NCBI GenBank assembly: GCA_021295755.1
Contig: JAGWBT010000020.1
Coordinates: 1 to 42,622 of the forward strand
Direction of reading: 5' to 3'
Origin: Candidatus Poribacteria bacterium
Lineage (GTDB): Bacteria; Poribacteria; WGA-4E; PCPOR2b
DNA: 42,622 bases
In this document: positions 8,021 through 15,870 of the stretch, piece by piece
Layout: each line of letters starts with the position of its first letter
Numbering within the stretch: position 1 is the stretch's first letter
Made by a program: the position numbers and the translations under genes
Notes under the pieces: generated by a model
Database searches by the model: none
What the model was told of the DNA's origin: nothing
The model's input: only the letters and a program-made list of their open reading frames with translations

Positions 8021-8797
8021 CTAATCCCCCATGAACGGCTGAGCCGTTAAGATACCCCCGTCAACCGGATAGGTGACACCGGTCACCGCTGAAGCTCTTG
8101 AACTGGCGAGGAACAGAATCACTTCCGCAACCTCCGCGGGTTGTTGCAACCGTCGAATCGGTATCCGACTGCACCATTGCTGAATAGCACCTTCCATATC
8201 GCCGGTCGCCTCCGCAAATCCACGCAGTAAGGGTGTATCGATATAGCCGGGTGCGACAGCGTTGATGCGGATGTTTTGGGGGGCAAAATCCAGCGCCATG
8301 CTTCGCGTTAATGAGACGATGCCTCCCTTCGCGGCGGCATACGCCGATGATCCGGGCATGTTGAAAAAACTCTGCATCGACGCTATATTGACGATGGAGC
8401 CGCCGCCCTGTTCGAGCATATAAGGAATGCAATACTTTGAACAGAGGTAGACGCTTGTGAGATTTACATTGAGAACATGATACCATTCATCCTCAGGCAA
8501 CTCAACAATATCGGCGACCATCCCCTGAACGCCGGCGACATTAACAAGGACATCTATCTTTCCAAACGCTGCCACGGCTTGTTCTACCATATTACGCACA
8601 TCGCTGGGGTTTGACACATCAACCCTGACAAAACACGCTTTGCCGCCTTGATGCTGAATCTCTTGGACCGTTTCGTTGCCGCTCGCTTCTTGGATGTCCA
8701 CCACAACCACGGATGCCCCTTCGCTTGAGAAACGCAAGGCAGTTGCCTCGCCGATGCCCTGACCACTGCCGGTGACAATAACAACCTGATCTTTCAT
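8021..8797 (-). CDS. Short-chain dehydrogenase/reductase
   Basis: 258 aa classical SDR. The Rossmann motif TGSGQGIG is at residues 9-16, NVAG (variant of NNAG) at 86-89, and the catalytic residues are Ser140, Tyr153 and Lys157 (SAYAAAKGG). The PGYIDTPLL loop and the C-terminal VDGG are intact, in contrast to the broken SDR copies at 14-16 kb. The acidic residue D34 after the second beta strand favours NAD(H) over NADP(H). It probably shares a transcript with the PhyH gene at 7126-7947. The ATG at 8797 has an AAGGAGGAAG ribosome site upstream. Confidence 0.92.
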   Translation of the reverse strand: MKDQVVIVTGSGQGIGEATALRFSSEGASVVVVDIQEASGNETVQEIQHQGGKACFVRVDVSNPSDVRNMVEQAVAAFGKIDVLVNVAGVQGMVADIVELPEDEWYHVLNVNLTSVYLCSKYCIPYMLEQGGGSIVNIASMQSFFNMPGSSAYAAAKGGIVSLTRSMALDFAPQNIRINAVAPGYIDTPLLRGFAEATGDMEGAIQQWCSRIPIRRLQQPAEVAEVILFLASSRASAVTGVTYPVDGGILTAQPFMGD

Positions 8798-8947
8798 GTT
8801 AGTGGCTTCCTCCTTTTTAACGATTACAGATTGGAAGATTTTTTGATTTGAGTTTCAATCGTTCAACCATCACAGTGTAGGATGCGTCTGATTCTAAAGC
8901 GATTCGGCATAATCTCACTCACTTTTTTTATAACACTCTCGTGGAGC

Positions 8948-9078
8948 TATAGTGGACCTTAGAATTAATGAGACACTCCAAACCGGTGCGGTTAGGATGC
9001 CGCACCTACCGGCCCCGATAAATCGGGATCGCTGCACAGAGGGGCGAAAGTGTCTATTTATTTTTTGAATTCACTATA
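8948..9078. repeat. MITE-like element, copy 1 (TATAGTG terminal repeats)
   Basis: 131-bp non-coding element with imperfect 29-bp terminal inverted repeats (20 of 29 match), the outer 7 bp being a perfect TATAGTG/CACTATA. A second copy with the same ends and almost the same length lies at 30256-30383. Each end matches its counterpart better (about 22-23 of 29) than the two ends of one element match each other. The interior has a hairpin-forming CCCGATAAATCGGG. The TA at each extreme could be the TA target duplication typical of IS630/Tc1-mariner elements. Confidence 0.6.
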
Positions 9079-9086
9079 AGTCAAAA

Positions 9087-10118
9087 ATGATGAAAACGAC
9101 AGTCTTTTTAACCACACTCTTACTCGGTTTTTTCCATCTTTTACCGTTTGCATTGGGGCAAGAGTCGTGAGGTGCTTGAAATAATCCCGTAATACCGCGT
9201 AGCGGGATAGGTGAAGTCAGTTTGACTTCAGAAGATACAGATAAATTTCGATTCTCCCTCAATGTATTGAGAGGATTTGACTCTGAGGGCGGACATTTAC
9301 GAAGGGACTTTCCCCAACTGGACAAGTAGTCAAATCACCGTTGCACCGACATCTGGTCTCCCTTGATGTTCTTCGTCTGGATTTGGGCCTCCAGTATAGC
9401 ATAGCTGACAACTGGAAGGTTCTGCTGAGTATCCCTTACGCAATTAAAAACCAAGACGCAAGCGTTGAGAAGATCGAACCCACATCTTCCCATGAGCGCG
9501 CGGCGATACTGGCAAACCAGAATATCCATCACCGCGACGAAACCTACCGTGGATTTTCCAATTTTAGTCTTCTCCTTTATCTTACGTGACAGTGACCATT
9601 TGGTTGCATCACTCGGAAGCAGCATTCCAGTAGGGAAAACAGAAGAAGACCCTTTTGCGTTGGGTGATGCTGGATTGGAACATCTTCATATCCAGTTTGG
9701 AACGGGAACGTTCAACCCATTGGCTGAATTACATTACGGAACACCACTCTTTGGTGACTTGTCACTAAACGCCTCTATCATGGGGCAATTTCCGTTCTAT
9801 GAAAACAAGAAAACCTATCGCGGGTCTGTAGAACTGACCTCGACAGCAGAAGTGAAATATCGCCTGTTAGATTGGCTTGCGTTTCACGCCACCTATCTCA
9901 GGTTTTATCAATCCTACGCCTATTGGGACGGCGAGCAAGATGTTAATTCAGGTCTGGTTCTCAACTCTGGATTGTTTGGTGCAACGCTCAACGCTGGATA
10001 TGGCATACCAGTGCGCTTTTCCGTAATGTTTCCACTTCATCAGCGAACACTGTCCAATGAAGGTGACGCTTTTGAACTCGGAACAACCGTTTCACTTACA
10101 ATGTCACGTTCATTCTGA
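9087..10118 (+). pseudogene. Decayed outer-membrane beta-barrel (transporter-like) gene
   Basis: The start encodes a clear signal peptide (MMKTTVFLTTLLLGFFHLLP, then ALGQES) and is cut by TGA at 9168, a second TGA at 9177 and TAG at 9327 in the same frame. Coding sense continues in another frame at about 9320-9580 (LDVLRLDLGLQYSIADNWKV, then PYAIKNQDA) and returns to the first frame near 9585 through 10118 (SLGSSIPVGKTEEDPFALGD ... FGTGTFNPLAEL). The C-terminus ends in SRSF, with the terminal Phe typical of outer-membrane barrels, and alternating hydrophobic strands are visible. At least three nonsense codons and two frameshifts make a functional product impossible. Family identity (a porin or alginate/phenol-pathway-like transporter) is a motif-level guess. 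The MITE-like repeat lies immediately upstream. Confidence 0.75.
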
Positions 10119-10305
10119 AAGGTAGCAGAGTTGCTTGGTAATAGCATTGACACAAGTTAGCCTTGTGGAGAATATGCAAAGAGAGTATGGCGCTAGTGTT
10201 TTCGGAGAGTCGTGACATGTTATCATCTGAATTGCCATTCTAGCGTGGCATAACCGTGCTAATACGTCGTACAACATACGACACGATTTTCGCGGGCGAA
10301 GTGCA

Positions 10306-10337
10306 TAAGTCCTAAAGTTATTAAACTTCAGGACTTA
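10306..10337. repeat. Palindrome of TAAGTCCT ends
   Basis: Arms 10306-10319 and 10324-10337 are complementary at 13 of 14 positions around a 4-nt loop (TAAGTCCTAAAGTT and its near-complement). The motif matches the repeat ends at 2530 and 10495. It could be two mobile-element ends head to head or a nested insertion. Confidence 0.5.
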
Positions 10338-10495
10338 CGACAATTTAGCACGCAGCGCGAGTTTTTTTATTTTTAACCCCCTAAATCCCCAACCCCTCTG
10401 ATAAGAGGGGAAAGACAAGGGAGAAGATCCCCTTTTATCTTCTCCCCTTGTCAGGGGAGTTGCAGGGGGACTTATGAACCAACTGCGTAAGTCTT
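10330..10495. repeat. Candidate MITE with AGGACTTAC ends and an inner hairpin
   Basis: Starts AGGACTTACGAC at 10330 and ends with the complement of AAGACTTACGCA at 10495, giving short terminal inverted repeats around 166 bp without a gene. Inside, 10414-10429 pairs with 10437-10452 (GACAAGGG-AGAAGAT with one bulge), next to C-rich CCCCCTAAATCCCC text that also occurs in the repeat at about 30301-30331. The whole stretch 10119-10680 holds no gene that I can support. Confidence 0.45.
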
Positions 10496-10511
10496 AAAAC
10501 TTGTTTTTTAT

Positions 10512-10541
10512 TTGACAAATATTATTCTGATATGTTAAAAT
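10512..10541 (+). promoter_or_regulatory. Candidate sigma70 promoter for the VOC gene
   Basis: TTGACA (10512-10517), an 18-bp spacer and TAAAAT (10536-10541). The region is very AT-rich, so chance matches are likely. It lies about 140 bp upstream of the VOC start at 10681. Confidence 0.4.
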
Positions 10542-10680
10542 ATGTATTACTAATGTTAATCAACTTTTAAGCTAAAAGCTCTGATTTCGATGAAGTGGGT
10601 ATTGGGTATAGCATGGCGCACACTTAAATTACGCGCCTGCAATGTAACCAACGTCACGTTACATTATAAGGAACAATCTC

Positions 10681-11022
10681 ATGGATATAGGAAACATCAT
10701 ACTTTTTGTCAAAGACATGAAGACTGTTACCGCATTTTACAGGGATATTGTCGGATTGCAGCCCGACGAAGAACAACCGTTTCCGGCGCACCGCTTCTTC
10801 CGCTTTAACACCGGGCAGTGTAAACTCTGCCTGCACAGTGCGAGCAAGCCAAACGGCGGAAGACAAAAGATTGGCTTTCCCGTCGAAAGTGTAAAAGCCG
10901 TTCACGATGCCTTCAAGGCGAAGGGTTTACGATTGAGACCATTAAAAAATGGGGACGGATTAGCGTGCTTCGATATTTCAGACCCTGAAGGCAACAGAAT
11001 TCAGTTCGGGGGAAACTACTAA
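10681..11022 (+). CDS. VOC (glyoxalase/bleomycin-resistance fold) protein
   Basis: 113 aa single-domain vicinal-oxygen-chelate protein. The two beta-alpha-beta-beta-beta modules are recognisable: NIILFVKDMKTVTAFYRDIV at residues 4-23 and, in the second half, IGFPVESVKAVHDAF followed by DPEGNRIQFGGNY, the classic C-terminal metal-ligand strand (Glu in DPEGN or the adjacent Gln). Such proteins act as dimers on small electrophiles, aromatic diols or antibiotics; nothing here fixes the substrate. The ATG is preceded by AAGGA about 8 nt upstream. It is monocistronic and converges with the SDR gene at 11065. Confidence 0.88.
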   Translation: MDIGNIILFVKDMKTVTAFYRDIVGLQPDEEQPFPAHRFFRFNTGQCKLCLHSASKPNGGRQKIGFPVESVKAVHDAFKAKGLRLRPLKNGDGLACFDISDPEGNRIQFGGNY

Positions 11023-11064
11023 CATAGGTTCACCGCCAAATGGATTGTGATTTGCGAATCCGAT

Positions 11065-11829
11065 CTACTGCGCGGTATATCCACCATCGACGATAAGCGG
11101 AGCACCCGTCACAAAAGAGGATTCATCCGATGCCAGAAAAAGTGCCGCGTAAGCAATCTCTTCGGGCTTTCCGATCCGTCCCATCGGGTAACGCTGTTCC
11201 AACCATTCGCGCTGTTCTTGGACAAACTCGCGGATGAGATTGGTGTCTATGTGACCGGGACAGATGCAATTCACGCGGATGTTCTTCTTGCCGTAGTCGA
11301 TAGCCAAGTTTTTGGTGAATTGGACCACGCCCCCCTTTGAGGGAACATACGCATCAAAGCCGCCGCCGAGGCCGATCGGATAGCCCACTATTCCATTGAT
11401 GGAGGCGATGTTGATTATAGACCCGCCGCCGGACCCTTCCATCATCCGCACCGCATGCCACGTTACCAGGTAGGTCCCCTTCAGGTTGACCTCCATCACA
11501 CGGTCCCACACCTCTTCAGGGGATGCGCCTTTCGGGAGCGCCTTACCGGCGATAACCCCAGCGCAGTTGACCACAATATCCAACGTGCCATAGGTCTTCA
11601 CCGTATCCTTCACCATCGCCTCGGCGTCGGCGTTCCTTGATACATCTCCGGTGAGAGCAGTGGCGTCACCTCCGTCGGTCTTTATCTCTGCAACGGTTTC
11701 GAGGGCGTTAGCCTCATTCAAATCGGAGACGACCACCTTCGCTCCCTGCGCAGCGAATAGCACCGCTGTCGCACCCCCAATGCCGGAACCGCCTCCCGTA
11801 ACCAGCGCTACTTTGTCCTTCAAACGCAT
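11065..11829 (-). CDS. Short-chain dehydrogenase/reductase
   Basis: 254 aa classical SDR with TGGGSGIG at residues 11-18, NCAG at 88-91, Ser143, Tyr161 and Lys165 (FDAYVPSKGG), the PGHIDTNLI loop and a C-terminal VDGG. The Asp after the second strand (VVSDLNEA) suggests NAD(H). All key elements are present and the length is normal. It lies 29 bp after the LLM oxidoreductase gene in the same direction, so the two are probably co-transcribed and may act in succession on one substrate. Confidence 0.92.
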   Translation of the reverse strand: MRLKDKVALVTGGGSGIGGATAVLFAAQGAKVVVSDLNEANALETVAEIKTDGGDATALTGDVSRNADAEAMVKDTVKTYGTLDIVVNCAGVIAGKALPKGASPEEVWDRVMEVNLKGTYLVTWHAVRMMEGSGGGSIINIASINGIVGYPIGLGGGFDAYVPSKGGVVQFTKNLAIDYGKKNIRVNCICPGHIDTNLIREFVQEQREWLEQRYPMGRIGKPEEIAYAALFLASDESSFVTGAPLIVDGGYTAQ

Positions 11830-11858
11830 ACTTCACCTCCCGAACACCCAGAGTGGAC

Positions 11859-12926
11859 CTAGGTCAGGTCTGCCAGTTTGGGCATCACCTCATTCATAAG
11901 CAACGTCATGGAATTGAGCCACTTCTCCTTCGGTTCCCATTCGTGTCCCATCGCTAGGAGTACGCCAAAGCCGCCTACGTCCTCGTATAGTTGGCGCAGC
12001 TGATCGGCGACATCGTCAGGGCTTCCGACGATCCAAAGGTTATCAAGTAGCCACTCGACTGTCACTTCATCGTTGGACATGTTGGGATCTCTCTTGAATC
12101 GTTCCTTGGGCAGGAGTTTGAACCAGTACTCATTGAAGTCGCGTGCGAGGACTCCTTCTAACGCCTCCTTGCGCGCCTGTTCGGTTGTGTCTGCGATGTA
12201 AATCTCCCGTGCGATGCGCCACATTGAGCGATCCGGAGTCCGACCCGTTTTCTGCGCCCCTTCTTCCACCGCTTCCCAATGTGTCTGGATGACCTCTACA
12301 GGTATCAGATTGAGGCTCATTGGAATCCAGCCCCGCTCACCTGCCAACACCAGCGTGTCCGATCTTGGTGAAACGCCTCCCATCGCGATAGGCGGGTGAG
12401 GCTTCTGATACGGCTTGATGTGCACCTTTAAGCCGATATCGTCCACCGGCTCAGGAATCTTATAACGCCAGTACTCGGTTTCATATAGCCCCGGTTTGGG
12501 GTCCTCCCAAATTTGGAGCACCGCCTCGATACCCTCTCGTGTTGCCTTTCGCCGGTCGCCGTCCGCGGCGAATCCAAACATCTCGCAGTCCCCCGGTATG
12601 GCGCTGGAACCAACCCCCCAGTAGAAACGCCCGTGCGCGAGATGGTCGAGCTGGGCGATGCGATGGGCGACCGCAGCCGGGTTGTGGATGGGCATACATG
12701 TAACGCCTGTACCGAAGACGATGTTTTTAGTCAACCCCAAAGCATTCGCGATGAAGAGTTCAGGGGATGGGATATTCTCCCATTCAAAAGTGAAGTGCTC
12801 ACCGATCCACGCCTCTGTGTAGCCCAACTTGTCCAGTGTCACCACTTGCTCCATATCGTGATCCAAGGTCTTCGTGAAATCCGCGCCCGGCGGATGCAGC
12901 GGCATTGTGAAGAAACCGAGTTCCAT
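11859..12926 (-). CDS. LLM-class (luciferase-like) flavin-dependent oxidoreductase
   Basis: 355 aa member of the bacterial luciferase-like monooxygenase superfamily. The N-terminal MELGFFTMPLHPPG, the LDKLGYTEAWIGEHF segment (residues about 32-46) and the NPAAVAHRIAQLDHLAHGRFYWGVGSS core (FMN or F420 phosphate-binding region) are diagnostic; the C-terminal IVGSPDDVADQLRQLYEDVGGFG is also typical. Members oxidise a range of substrates using reduced FMN or F420 from a partner reductase; none is encoded next door. The ATG at 12926 has a strong AAGGAGG 8 nt upstream. It is the first gene of a likely pair with the SDR at 11065-11829. Confidence 0.93.
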   Translation of the reverse strand: MELGFFTMPLHPPGADFTKTLDHDMEQVVTLDKLGYTEAWIGEHFTFEWENIPSPELFIANALGLTKNIVFGTGVTCMPIHNPAAVAHRIAQLDHLAHGRFYWGVGSSAIPGDCEMFGFAADGDRRKATREGIEAVLQIWEDPKPGLYETEYWRYKIPEPVDDIGLKVHIKPYQKPHPPIAMGGVSPRSDTLVLAGERGWIPMSLNLIPVEVIQTHWEAVEEGAQKTGRTPDRSMWRIAREIYIADTTEQARKEALEGVLARDFNEYWFKLLPKERFKRDPNMSNDEVTVEWLLDNLWIVGSPDDVADQLRQLYEDVGGFGVLLAMGHEWEPKEKWLNSMTLLMNEVMPKLADLT

Positions 12927-13089
12927 GAGAAAACCTCCTTGCGTTTAGGCACAATCCTGGCTAGGTTGATTTTGTCGTCGGTAGGATAGCCCATTGGTCT
13001 TTTAAGTTGTGAGACAGTTATCGCCTCTATTCTTATATCACGGTTGTCCTGTAGCGTCAACAGAAAACTTCGGCAGCCTCGGTTTTCGC

Positions 13090-13118
13090 TTGACCCGATT
13101 GATGAACACTGCTATAGT
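13090..13118 (+). promoter_or_regulatory. Sigma70-type promoter of the PhyH-SDR-2-oxoacid dehydrogenase operon
   Basis: TTGACC (13090-13095), exactly 17 bp, then TATAGT (13113-13118). Predicted transcription starts near 13125, leaving about 50 nt of leader before the ATG at 13177, which is preceded by GGGAGG. The -10 box is embedded in the palindrome at 13110-13133. Confidence 0.65.
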
Positions 13119-13133
13119 AATCATTCTATAGCA
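13110..13133. promoter_or_regulatory. Palindromic operator overlapping the -10 box
   Basis: Perfect 8-bp arms TGCTATAG (13110-13117) and CTATAGCA (13126-13133) separated by 8 bp. It spans from the -10 element to just after the expected start site, the usual location for repressor binding. No regulator gene is adjacent and I cannot name the regulator family. Confidence 0.6.
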
Positions 13134-13176
13134 GCAGGGACATCAAAACCCACACGCCAAACGGGAGGCGGCAATT

Positions 13177-14043
13177 ATGTACGAAGCAGAACAGTTTCCC
13201 ACAATGAGCGAACGAGAAAAATACCTATTCGATCTGCAGGGCTTTATCGTTGTTAAAGATCTTCTCTCAACCGACGAGGTGAAACGCCTGAATGAAGCTG
13301 TTGATGCGAACATAGACAAACATAGCGAACACGATCTCCGCGCAGTTGGTCCACAGTTGGAAGGAAAGTACCTCCGCAGTCGTATCAGCGGTATGCTAAC
13401 TTGGGAACACCCTTGGTGTCAGCCCTTTCGTGATCTGTTAGCTCATCCCAAACTCATCCCTTACCTCAATACCCTGCTGGGGCGAGGTTGGAAGTTGGAT
13501 CATGAGCCAGATATACTGACTGCCACAGCCGGTACCGAAGGTCTGCGCCTTCATGGCGATGGCAATGTTACTTTCAACGGATCTCGCTTCTACGCCTACC
13601 AAAACGGCAGAATGCGGTGCGGTCTGATCAATTGCCAGTTTTACATGACAGATGTGAACCCTGGCGATGGCGGTCTATGCGTCATACCGGGCAGCCACAA
13701 AGCGAACTACTCCTGTCCCGAAGACATCCTGTTGTGGGAAGCCAACCGGGAAATTGTCTACCACATCCCCCTTTCAGCTGGCGATATGGTGATCTTCAAC
13801 GAAGCAACCACGCACGGCACCCTTCCGTGGAAGGGAAAAGGTGAGAGACGCACCGCACTCTATCGCTATACTCCCAAGTACCTCCACTATCATGGTGGCT
13901 ATTACGAGGCAGACATGCCGGAGTGGGTCTCTGAATTAACTGAAGCCCAACAGGCGGTGCTGGAGCCTCCATACATTTATCACCGACCGCTGATTGAGGC
14001 AGATGGCACCACGCTAGTGAGACCTCGTCGAGAGGGAGAGTAA
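13177..14043 (+). CDS. Phytanoyl-CoA dioxygenase family protein, first gene of the operon
   Basis: 288 aa Fe(II)/2-oxoglutarate oxygenase of the PhyH superfamily. The metal triad is complete: H126-G127-D128 (LRLHGDGN) and distal His213 (TTHGTLPW), with Arg224/225 suited to 2-oxoglutarate. The DGGLCVIPGSHK core is at about residues 164-175. The ATG at 13177 has GGGAGG upstream; an internal ATG at 13204 is possible. It opens an operon with two SDR copies and E1/E2 subunits of a 2-oxoacid dehydrogenase, so it may install the hydroxyl that the SDR then oxidises. Substrate unknown. Confidence 0.92.
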   Translation: MYEAEQFPTMSEREKYLFDLQGFIVVKDLLSTDEVKRLNEAVDANIDKHSEHDLRAVGPQLEGKYLRSRISGMLTWEHPWCQPFRDLLAHPKLIPYLNTLLGRGWKLDHEPDILTATAGTEGLRLHGDGNVTFNGSRFYAYQNGRMRCGLINCQFYMTDVNPGDGGLCVIPGSHKANYSCPEDILLWEANREIVYHIPLSAGDMVIFNEATTHGTLPWKGKGERRTALYRYTPKYLHYHGGYYEADMPEWVSELTEAQQAVLEPPYIYHRPLIEADGTTLVRPRREGE

Positions 14044-14109
14044 GCCCCTCGATTGGTCCGGAATCCAAAGAGGGAGATGAGCTATTGAAAGACGCTTTAG
14101 GAGGAGTTT

Positions 14110-14936
14110 ATGTACAATCTCAACGGAAAAGTTGCCTTGGTAACAGGTGCGGGCGGTGAATATGGCATTGGTCGTGCGATCGCGACACGCCTCGCCAAGG
14201 AGGGTGCCGATGTCATCGTCAATGACATTGTCGATAATCCTTATGCCCACGACTCAAGCGATTGGGAGGGAGCCCATTCGGTCGTCCGTGAAATTGAAGG
14301 GTTCGGTCGACAGGCAATAGCTATCTTAGCAGATGTGTCCGACGCCGATCAGGTGGATGCATTGGTGAATGAAGGCGTTGAGCGGTTCGGGCATATCGAC
14401 ATCTTTGTGAGCAATGCTGGCTCTCGTCCTGGTCCTGACCGCGTGCCGGTAGTTGAACTGGAGGAAGAAGCGTGGGACACCGTGCACAAGATCAACCTCA
14501 AAGGGACTTTTCTCTGCTGTAGAGCGGTTGCCCGACACATGATAGACCGCGGCGGGGGCGGAAAGATTATCACCATGTCTTCCGTGTCGGGCAAAACTGG
14601 TTCAGCACGTTTCGCAGCGTATGCCGCTTCCAAATTCGGAGTGATCGGCTTCACGCAAGCCTTGGCACAAGAATTAGCGCCTCATCACATTAACGTGAAC
14701 GCCATCTGTGGAGTTACATAGCGGCTGCCCTATCGCAGGAGGATATATCCGGCGAAGAGTGGCGGGCGAGTGGGCGGCACGATGAGGCGATGAGACAACG
14801 TGATTCGAGGGTTCCCTTAGGGCGCGTTGGCGTGGGCGAAGATGTGGCAAAAACGGCAGCTTTCCTCGCTTCGTCCGAATCCGATTATCTCACGGGTCTC
14901 GCTATCAACGTTGCCGGTGGTTCAGCGATGGGTTGA
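14110..14936 (+). pseudogene. Short-chain dehydrogenase/reductase, tandem copy 1, frameshifted
   Basis: The N-terminal frame (14110-14721) has the Rossmann TGAGGEYGIGRA, the NAG motif (VSNAGSRPG) and the catalytic SAR-FAAYAASKFG Tyr/Lys region. It stops after NVNAIC, where the family continues with PG and a substrate loop. The C-terminal part (from YIAAALSQEDISGEEW to VAGGSAMG) is readable in the +2 frame up to a TGA at 14934. The normal PGxVDT segment is missing at the junction (about 14703-14716), so this is a deletion plus frameshift. The first 199 or so residues differ from copy 2 at only about 23 positions. AGGAGGAG lies 7 nt before the ATG. Unless the break is an assembly error, the product lacks its C-terminal strand and loop. 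Confidence 0.85.
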
Positions 14937-14961
14937 AAACGCAAATTAAGTTGCTTTGAAT

Positions 14962-14976
14962 CCCGATGAAATCGGG
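14962..14976 (+). promoter_or_regulatory. Small hairpin overlapping the ribosome site of SDR copy 2
   Basis: CCCGAT-GAA-ATCGGG forms a perfect 6-bp stem whose 3' arm runs into the GGGGGAA that precedes the ATG at 14985. The same trailer follows copy 2 (about 15844-15860), but there the 3' arm is changed to ATAGGG, which weakens the stem. It may tune translation or may simply be a duplicated repeat. Confidence 0.35.
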
Positions 14977-14984
14977 GGAAATTT

Positions 14985-15819
14985 ATGTACAATCTTAATG
15001 GAAAAGTTGCCCTAGTGACAGGGGCAGGTGGTGAACACGGCATTGGTCGTGCGATCGCGACACGCCTCGCCAAGGAGGGTGCCGATGTCATTGTCAATGA
15101 CGTTGCCAGCAATCCTTACGCCTACGATTCAAACGATTGGGAGGGAGCCCATTCGGTCGTCCGTGAAATTGAGGCGTTGGGTCGACAGGCAGTAACCATG
15201 TTAGCAGATGTATCCGACGCCGGTCAGGTAGATGCACTGGTGGATGAGGGTGTTGATCAGTTCGGGTATATCGACATCTTTGTGAGCAATGCCGGCTCGC
15301 GTCCTGGTCCAGACCGTGTGCCGGTGGTTGAACTAGAGGAAGAGGCGTGGGATACCGTGCACGAGGTGAACCTCAAAGGAACCTTTCTCTGCTGTAGAGC
15401 GGTCGCCCGGCACATGATAAACCGTGGTGGTGGTGGAAAGATCATTACTATGTCCTCCATGCTGGGTAAACAGGGTTCGGCACGTTCCGCAGCGTATGCC
15501 GCCTCCAAATTCGGAGTGATCGGCTTCACGCAAGCCTTGGCACAAGAATTAGCGCCTCATCACATTAACGTGAACGCCATCTACAGAGCGGGTGAGTTAC
15601 ATAGCAGCTGCCCTATCGTCGGAGGATATATCCGGCGAAGAGTGGCGGGCGAGTGGACGGCACGCTGAAGCGATGAGACAACGCAATTCGAGTGTTCCCT
15701 TGGGACGGGTTGGCGTAGGGGAAGATGTGGCAAAAACAGCCGTTTTTCTCGCTTCGTCTGAATCCGATTATCTCACGGGCCTCGCTATCAACGTCGCCGG
15801 TGGTTTAGTAATGAGTTGA
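14985..15819 (+). pseudogene. Short-chain dehydrogenase/reductase, tandem copy 2, frameshifted
   Basis: Same architecture as copy 1: TGAGGEHGIGRA, VSNAGSRPG and AAYAASKFG are intact in the first frame (14985-15668), which runs out of homology after NVNAI. The C-terminal half (SYIAAALSSEDISGEEW ... VAGGLVMS) is in the +1 frame, ending at 15819. The break is at the same protein position as in copy 1, but the junction sequence is 8 nt longer and the shift is in the other direction, so the two lesions are not identical. The reading that would start at a GTG at 15592 is not an independent gene. The duplication unit is about 875 bp and includes the 3' trailer. Confidence 0.85.
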
Positions 15820-15870
15820 CAACACAAATTAAGTTGCTTTGAATCCCGATGAAATAGGGGGAGGAATCGT

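Noticed and set aside
9168-9179. TGA codons in the barrel gene read as selenocysteine or as a reassigned sense codon
   Set aside because: Two TGA and one TAG with frameshifts in the same gene, and TGA used as normal stop in E2, HyuA and both SDR C-terminal frames, argue for plain decay.
10414-10452. CRISPR repeat or small RNA gene
   Set aside because: A single hairpin without regularly spaced copies; better explained as part of a repeat element.
10590-10808. 72-aa rightward ORF overlapping the VOC start
   Set aside because: It overlaps a well-supported VOC gene in another frame and has no recognisable features.
15592-15819. Separate small gene with a GTG start
   Set aside because: It is the C-terminal third of the SDR fold and cannot stand alone; it belongs to copy 2.
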